Source: Parietaria judaica (taxonomy: Eukaryota > Streptophyta > Magnoliopsida > Rosales > Urticaceae). From it: 64,000 nucleotides of DNA. This document shows positions 57,655-64,000 of this stretch, one piece after another (position 1 is the first letter of the stretch; every line of letters begins with the position of its first letter). The notes beneath the pieces were generated by a model that worked only from the letters and a program-made list of their open reading frames with translations, was not told the DNA's origin and searched no databases. The stretch covers positions 22,004,001-22,068,000 of the forward strand of contig OX940864.1 in NCBI GenBank assembly GCA_954871525.1, in the 5' to 3' direction. The position numbers were made by a program, and so were the translations under genes.

Positions 57655-58620
57655 TGCGCAGAGCTCGAAACCCGGAAATCCCGCGATCCAAAAACAGAAA
57701 ATTCCAGGCTCTTATCACTCTGCAGACTCCGTCCCGACAACAACGAGCTTCTCATCTGAAGCAGATTCAGATCAAAATCAAATCTTGAATGAAGAAATAG
57801 AAGAAATTTTAAAGCAGAAAGTGTAGGAAGCAAGGTTTGTTTCTCTTTCTAGGGCGTCAGATTTCGTGTGCGAGAAAACTGCTCGTTTACCTACCAACGA
57901 CCAAACACAGAAAACAAAGCAAATAATTTCAACTCACTTTCTTTCGAGGGAAAAAAAAAAAAAAAGAGAAAGAGAGAGAACGAAGAAATCATGAGGAAAA
58001 AAAGAGTCTTAATTTGACTACCAAGAGAACGAGGAGCTCGCGATTTAAGCATCAAATTTTGACCACAAATCGCCAGAATATAGCGAAATTCGAGAGGATC
58101 TAACCCTAGAAGCAAGCGCCAAACCCTAGCAACTAACCCGGAGCTCCGCGCCGGAGACAAAATCAATGGAAAGAGCCACCGCGCTCCGCCTCTCTCAGCC
58201 ATTTCGTCGGTGGAAACACGGCGAAAAAGACGAACCACGGAGAGAAACCAAGATCGGAAATTCCAAAAAGAGGGAATTACGGAAGAGCTAAGAGGAATCC
58301 ATTACGGCAGAGCTAAAGAACCCACCTTTCTCCCACCCACATTCTCGCTTCACCAACCGAAATCGAAAAGAGGCGCAGAGAGAGAGAGACAACAAAGCTG
58401 ACGAATCTCTCTCTTTCTCTCTCTAGCAATCCATCCTCAATTTCGCCTCAAAAAGGAACCCAGCCGACTCTCTCTCCAAGCCGGCGGCGATCGGAGGCGC
58501 GAAGGACGGAGATTCCGGCGACGGAGCTGGGAATTCCGGCGAGATCAGACTCCCGCCGGTCGCACGCCCTTCGAGAGATAGAGAGAGAAAGAGAGGAGAG
58601 AGAGAGAGAGAGAGAATTGG
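57655..58620 (-). promoter_or_regulatory. 5' UTR and promoter region of the Mei2-like gene
   Basis: Upstream of the ATG, GC-richer transcribed-looking sequence runs to about 58570. It holds minus-strand CT-rich tracts (ga-rich on the + strand at 57950-57985, 58375-58425 and 58574-58616), typical of plant 5' UTRs and core promoters. Non-coding exons and an intron are likely in this space, but I could not place them. The open frame 57891-58238 (-) is not recognised and is probably chance. Confidence 0.5.
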
Positions 58621-59010
58621 GTTTTTTATTTTATTTTATTTTGTGAAATGAAATTATTTGGGGAGTTTTGAACTTGCGATCGATAATAATTATTTAATAA
58701 ATAAATGAAAAAGAAATGAAAAGGAATTGGCGCGGCGCGGGGTTAGTGCGGTAATTTAGGGAGATGAGATGAGATGGATAAAGTTAAAAGAGAGATATGC
58801 CAATTTTAGAACACACATTCATGTCTTTTGTCAACTCAACCTTTACCATTTTACTTCTAGACTTTTTTTTTTTACTTTTAGTCAATCCATTCTCAACTAA
58901 TTCTTACTTAATTTGGGTAAACTAACTAATCATTATATAATCTGCATTTTCTTAACACATTTTTTATTTTTTTTTATTTTTCAAACTTTATTTTTAATTA
59001 TGTCAGAGAG
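58621..59010. other. AT-rich upstream flank, no gene seen
   Basis: AT-rich sequence upstream of the Mei2-like gene, probably including distal promoter. A short GC block (ggcgcggcgcgggg, about 58730) is the only departure. Confidence 0.5.
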
Positions 59011-59503
59011 CAGTGGCGGAGCTACATACGAACGAGCGTATGCATGTGTTTACGGTCGAATATCAAAAGAAAAAAATAAATTAATGAAGTGATATTGTAT
59101 TTTTGTTGTTTAAATTAGCAAACTTTATAATGGAGCACATTAAAACTTTCAAGATATTTCATTTGTTTTTATGGATGAGATATTAAGATTTATCTTCTTT
59201 TATTTTGCATGGTCACATATATTCCTATTATATATCTATTTTTAATATTTTAGTAAGATTAGTAAGATTTTGTTGCTTAGTAAGATTTTGTTGATCTGTT
59301 ATTTTTCTTGATGTATTGTAGAACATGATACGTAGCGTTTGAATTATTGAGTGATATAAGAAAATTGGACGCACATTTGGTCACTAAAATTATGGGTTTT
59401 TACCCGCTTATAAAAATATTTAGATGTCGTTTAAATTAATTCGGTAAAATTTATAATAGTTATATAATGCTTCGGCTGAATCAAAAAACTGGCTCTGCCA
59501 CTG
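59011..59503. mobile_element. hAT-like non-autonomous element, ~490 bp
   Basis: The left edge is CAGTGGCGGAGCTACATAC. The right edge, reverse-complemented, is CAGTGGCAGAGCCAGTTTTT. The inverted ends CAGTGGC(G/A)GAGC are common on plant hAT MITEs. The interior is AT-rich without coding capacity. I found no convincing TSD, so the copy may be old or rearranged. Confidence 0.6.
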
Positions 59504-60171
59504 TTGTAGAATCAGAATTCTAACTTTAAGACTAATTCCAAATTGTGATAGAAATTAAGAGAGAAGATGAGTAACAAAGAGCAACAGTTATGATAAACTA
59601 CGGTGGATCACGAGTATCAAGAACGGGCGGGGGGGAAGTCGGAAGTACATCAAGTTGAAAAAATAAGTTTAACTTTTGATTTGCAAATCAAACTTTAACA
59701 ACAAAATTTGGAATTAGTCCTAAAGTTTGATGGGCAGCATTGACAAATTGAGGAAAATTGTATATCTTTTTAATATTTTTTAAAATTGAATAGCATGTAA
59801 ATGCTGAATTGTGAAAAACGTTATAGTAACAAATTGATTAGGAAAATAAAATATTGTACATAGCAGAGGTTGGTGAGGATTCCAAGAGCAAAAAGAAAAT
59901 AGAATTATCCAGAGAATAGAAAAACAGAATTGTGGATTTGTGAATGCGTCGGGATGGAAATGGGAAGACAAAATTCAGTAGCTAGTACAACTTATACCTT
60001 AAATAAAAAGTTAATGCTCAATTAAATTATAATTAATAAGACTCTTTTTCATTAAACACGAAAATACCCTTCAACTTAACAAATTAAAAAAAAAAAAAAA
60101 AAAAACTCTAAAAGCACTTTTATAGCATACTCCATTCTCTCTCATCCGACATACTACTTGCTTTGTTTGAC
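59504..60171. other. AT-rich spacer, no gene seen
   Basis: Contains a run of A (about 60085-60105). Nothing else recognisable; the minus-strand frame 59780-59971 has no domain. Confidence 0.5.
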
Positions 60172-60800
60172 CAAGGTTCGAATTTCCGTTGATAATCGAC
60201 GATTATCGGTCTTGTCGGTAGTTATCGGCAAATATTTCATCCGGTAGTTGTCGTTTTATAACTTTTTGTTGATAATCGATGAAAATGGACTAGAGCCTTA
60301 CCAATCGATTATAGATAAAAAAAAACATGAGTAAAAAACAAAAATTTCGATACTTTTCCAGCAATTTTTTAAAAGCTTTTTTCGGGTACCTATAAATATT
60401 CATTTTTCGCGAAAACCGTAGCCGCCCACCACTTCCCGCGATTTCCGACCCTCGCCGCTCATTCCTTGTAATTTTCGACGGAAATCGAATTGGTAAGAGC
60501 CAGGATTTTCGAATCTTGAAGTCTCTTTTCACTGATAATCGCTTTGTGGCATAAGTTTCGTATGTTTGTATTATTATTTTTTCATTTTTAACCCGAAATT
60601 GTTAATTTTTTTTGTTGATTTAGAAAGAGTAATGAGTAATAATATTAAATATATGAATCAGTCTTTTTTCTTTGATATCTACTCATTTAGATGATGCTTG
60701 TTAGATTTTCATGAGTTGAAAACTGAAGAGTTAGTTTTATAAGAGTTTTTATGTTTGAAAACGATTAAAGATTGAAACTTTATCATCCTTTGTTTGTTTT
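60172..60800 (+). mobile_element. 5' fragment of a hAT element related to the one at 6284
   Basis: It begins CAAGGTTCGAATTTCCGTTG, matching the CAAGGTTCG terminus at 6284. Cgataatcg/cgattatcgg motifs follow (60190-60300), as at the left end of that element. Later text also runs parallel: tggcataagtttcgtatgttt at 60546 against tggcaaaagtatgtaaagtt at 6653, and atatgaatcagtcttttttctttgatat at 60650 against the version at 6750. No transposase and no matching right end were found in the rest of the window, so it is truncated or extends only as unrecognisable remnants. Confidence 0.65.
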
Positions 60801-63339
60801 TATGAACCACTTCGATCATTGTTCCTCCCTATATTATTGTCTCTTTCTCCGTTTGTGGGACATAATCATGCTATGATGCCTTCGTGACTTTCAACCTGTT
60901 GTTGTCGCCGATTATGTCAAAAATGCCCTAAAATTGTCATTGTAATCGTTTCAAACCCTAAATATTTTTGTATATATATATTAACTGTTAATAGCTGTTT
61001 TAGGGTTAAAAGCTAGACAAAATTAGGGATATCGGTGAAATATATTGGCAAGACGGCCTTGATTTGATCTATCCCTGACATTGTGGATATTGTTATTTCC
61101 AGTGTAGGAGCAACCCCAAACATGAAACCATTTTAGTATCAAAATTACAATATTTTGGTGTGATTTTAGCACCAACTTTTTTTTTTCAAACCCAATCACA
61201 CCACCAAATTTCACACCAAAAAGAATATTCTCTATTATTATATTATTAAACTAAAGATTCTTTTGTTATTAAATAATTTTAATAAATCTTTATTATTCAA
61301 TTATATAATTAACTATTGATTAATTAATGAATTATTTAACAAATTATTAATTAATTAAAATTAATATAATTAAAAAAACTAATTATAAATTCAAATAACT
61401 ATTACATTAATTAAAACTTGTTAGGCGCGTCTTTAATCAATTTACCTATTATATTTAGAATATTTATACATTTTAATGCTTTAAAAATAAAATATACAAA
61501 ATAATAATGTATTTCAATCTTTCACATTGGACACGTGTCGAGCAGCCTGTGGGTGGAAATGTAACTACCTTGTGATTGGAGGTTGGAGGCATGGGGTTTG
61601 GTTCCATATGCTCAAAGATGTTTCCTTATCAATGATTCAATCTTCTCCAATAATTCACAACTAGGATCAAAATGGTGATGATCATTCATGTTTTCTCACT
61701 CCCCAAAAGCACAAGAAGCATAAGCTTTACTATTTACTTCTTGTCCTTATTCTAGAAATTGCACTTTATGAATTAAAATTTCACCATTTACATGTGTGAA
61801 CCAATACAATCCAACTTTGAAAAATGTGCAAGCAAAAGGATACAATTGAAATTGATAGAGTATGGGCACTTTTAGTAAATATAACCACATTTTCGGTTAC
61901 AAGATGGTTGTAGCTAGAGTAGCTACTAGCCTGCTTTTATTCCGATTATCTAATTTTAATGCGGTAAGCGGTTAATGGATCGGATTGATTACGGATAGCA
62001 GTTGTGATTTGTCGCGAAGATGCAATGACTCTATTGAATTGGTTTGAAAATTTGGTTTAAGTTGAATTTATAATTTAATTATACCAATTTAAACGGATAT
62101 TGACCTATTTTTAAATTAGACATGTTCTGTAAACAAATATAATCACGTCTTTAAATAAGACATTATTTATTAATCACAATTATGTAAACATACATATGAT
62201 ATTTCACAAGCATTGGCGAGTTTTGTTTTCAGAAAAAAAACTGCAAACAACTAGAGATGGCTATTATGGTCACAACCTCTAACAATAGGAACCGGCATAA
62301 CGAAACATTACCGAAGGTGATGGCGGTCAATCTTTATTCAAACGCGTCAATGAGGAAAACGTGATAGAGGTGACGCGGAGCAAGGATTTCTATTGAGGTG
62401 GTGCCTAAGATAATTTTTTAATATTTTTTCCGATGTAGATTTTCAACTCGTTTTTTTTTCTTACTAATAAATAACAACAATTACATAAAAATAACTATTC
62501 ACATCGCTGCGGCGCTCCGACCCAATTCACATCGACCGTCGAAGCCATATCGGTTTTGGCGTCGGAGAGGGAATTTCCCTTTTTCATCGATGGCGCATCA
62601 CGGCGGTGCGATCGAAACGGCGCCTATCGGGATGTGAGCGTTGGCTATGGCGGATTAGAGGGAGAGAGACAGAGTGCGTCGTCTATGGCACATTGGAGAG
62701 AGAGTGCCGTGATCGGTGATCAAATCCAAACATCCTCGGCACAGGAGGGGCTGAATCTAATGACGTCGACGATCTCTTCGTATTCTTCCTCTCTTCGTAC
62801 TCTTCCTAGAGCTTGGTTATAATACCCAATAATCTCATGAGCAAGTTTACGCCTAAAACGTATAATTTTATTTAGTCAAGATAATTATCCATGTATATAT
62901 TTATTTTAAAGAAAGTTATTTTAAAACTTTAATGTTGATTTTAAGTTGTGATGCAGTGTGGGATGACAGAACCTTACGTCAAGATCGGTGTGCTTAACAT
63001 ATTAAAACACGTAATAAAATAACGAGCCAATCATTTTATGTTTTCTTTCTATAACATTCTTATTAAATAAAATTATGATAACCTACTTTTGTTGCATTTT
63101 TATAAGTGGTTGTCTATATAGAAGCAGATAATTTAGTTTTCCTACTAAGAGCAAAGTTGGAAATTTGTGTCTAGTACTTATCCGATTAATACTATTTTAT
63201 ATCATCAAACAATGATCGATTACATACATTTCTTTGCCTTTTAAGTATTCATACACTTAGTTTATCATTTATGCATGCTAATACTCACATGTACACGTGT
63301 CTCACCACAAATAACCTCTCGAACTTTCTTCCCGAAATA
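60801..63339. other. AT-rich DNA, no supportable gene
   Basis: No domain on either strand. A GC-richer island at 62280-62820 contains an 88-codon open frame from 62556 (MASEREFPFFIDGASRRCDR) with no recognisable family; it may be a gene scrap. No bounded repeat was defined. Confidence 0.45.
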
Positions 63340-63470
63340 CTTGCAGAAGACTCTTTAATCTCTATTTTCTCTCCATTGCTCCTCATTAAGAAATCATACG
63401 ATTCCTCTGTTTGTTGATCTTGTTGTTTCGGTTTTAGCCTCTCTTCGAAATAGTTCAGGTTAGCATTTTT
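63340..63470 (+). other. possible 5' UTR exon of a gene beyond the window
   Basis: A CT-rich leader-like stretch (ctctttaatctctattttct and following) ends gaaatagttcag|gttagc, which could be a splice donor, followed by AT-rich intron-like DNA to the window end. There is no coding sequence inside the window to confirm it. Confidence 0.25.
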
Positions 63471-64000
63471 AAATCCATATATGTTGATGTCTTATCATTG
63501 AAATGGATTTTTATAGAATCTGAGAGGTTTGGTGCTAATCTTATTATAATAATATCTAAATAATCATTTTTAATAATCTGATTTCTCATGCATGTGATAG
63601 CTTTAACTTATAAGTCCATAAGGAAGTGGTGAGGGTTATTTTAAAAATGAAAGAGTTGGTAATTATTTGATCCATGGTTTTTGTTTTTCGAAGTACATGT
63701 AATTGGACTTCTTTGAGCTAATTAATTCATAATTTCTTAAAGCTGTATATGGATTTTAATTCATCATATGATCTTATTTAGGTGGTTGTTCACGATCCCT
63801 TATTTTGGATTCCTCATGCTCATTAAAGGTGTAGTTGAATATTTAGTAAATTTATTTAGATTTGATAATATGATCATGGATAAAAGTTTTAGTGCTATAT
63901 TTTTAGTTATATAACAAACTTGTTCAACTTATTTAAAGCATCTCTAAAGATAAAGTTAAAATGTGACACTACGGTATCTTAATGCCATTTTATTCATAGT

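Noticed and set aside
57891..58238. 115-codon minus-strand open frame upstream of the Mei2-like gene
   Set aside because: No domain; the Mei2-like start is fixed downstream by the family N-terminus MPSEVMEQR and in-phase splicing.
59011..59503. TSD for the CAGTGGCGGAGC-ended element
   Set aside because: Flanking 8-mers (tcagagag and ttgtagaa) do not match, so no TSD is claimed.
62556..62822. 88-codon open frame in the GC-richer island near the end
   Set aside because: No recognisable domain, no splice context and no neighbouring coding signal; left as part of the spacer.

Overview
The window is nuclear DNA of a flowering plant, almost certainly a eudicot. It is AT-rich, its genes have GT-AG introns, and its proteins belong to plant families (APO, P-class PPR, Mei2-like RNA-binding). 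The space between genes is filled with plant transposons: MULE, hAT, Copia, LINE and probably Helitron. I see no bacterial, organellar or CRISPR features. Species cannot be named from the sequence alone.

Layout. 1-5400: a decayed Mutator-like (MULE) region with a broken transposase (+), a catalytically dead Ulp1-like cysteine protease relic (-), a 382-bp tandem duplication and many copies of a short tagcggta motif. 6284-11637: a complete hAT transposon with an exact 8-bp target-site duplication (TSD) and a five-exon DUF659/BED transposase. 11763-20147: a series of non-autonomous elements whose ends can be fixed by TSDs (three hAT MITEs, one long-TIR MULE) and a 5'-truncated LINE. 21521-27687: a young Copia retrotransposon (-) with near-identical LTRs. 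28049-38104: a candidate 10-kb Helitron carrying exon fragments of a mitochondrial-type Cpn10 and an RWD-domain gene, and itself hit by a large foldback MULE.

The second half is the gene-bearing part. It has an APO-family gene (38576-39972, +), a 7-exon WD40 gene (42223-46042, +), the probable orthologue of Arabidopsis PPR At2g18940 (48049-50859, +) and a 14-exon Mei2-like gene (57654-52171, -). A solo LTR, a hAT MITE and a MULE MITE sit between them. The last 6 kb holds a hAT-like remnant, a truncated relative of the 6284 hAT element, and AT-rich DNA with no gene I can support.

The four host genes do not form a pathway. Two (APO, PPR) are probably organelle RNA-metabolism factors, one (Mei2-like) is a nuclear/cytoplasmic RNA-binding regulator, and the WD40 protein is of unknown role. 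Exon boundaries were derived by reading splice sites and checking phase by hand; in all four genes the summed exon lengths are multiples of three with no internal stop.
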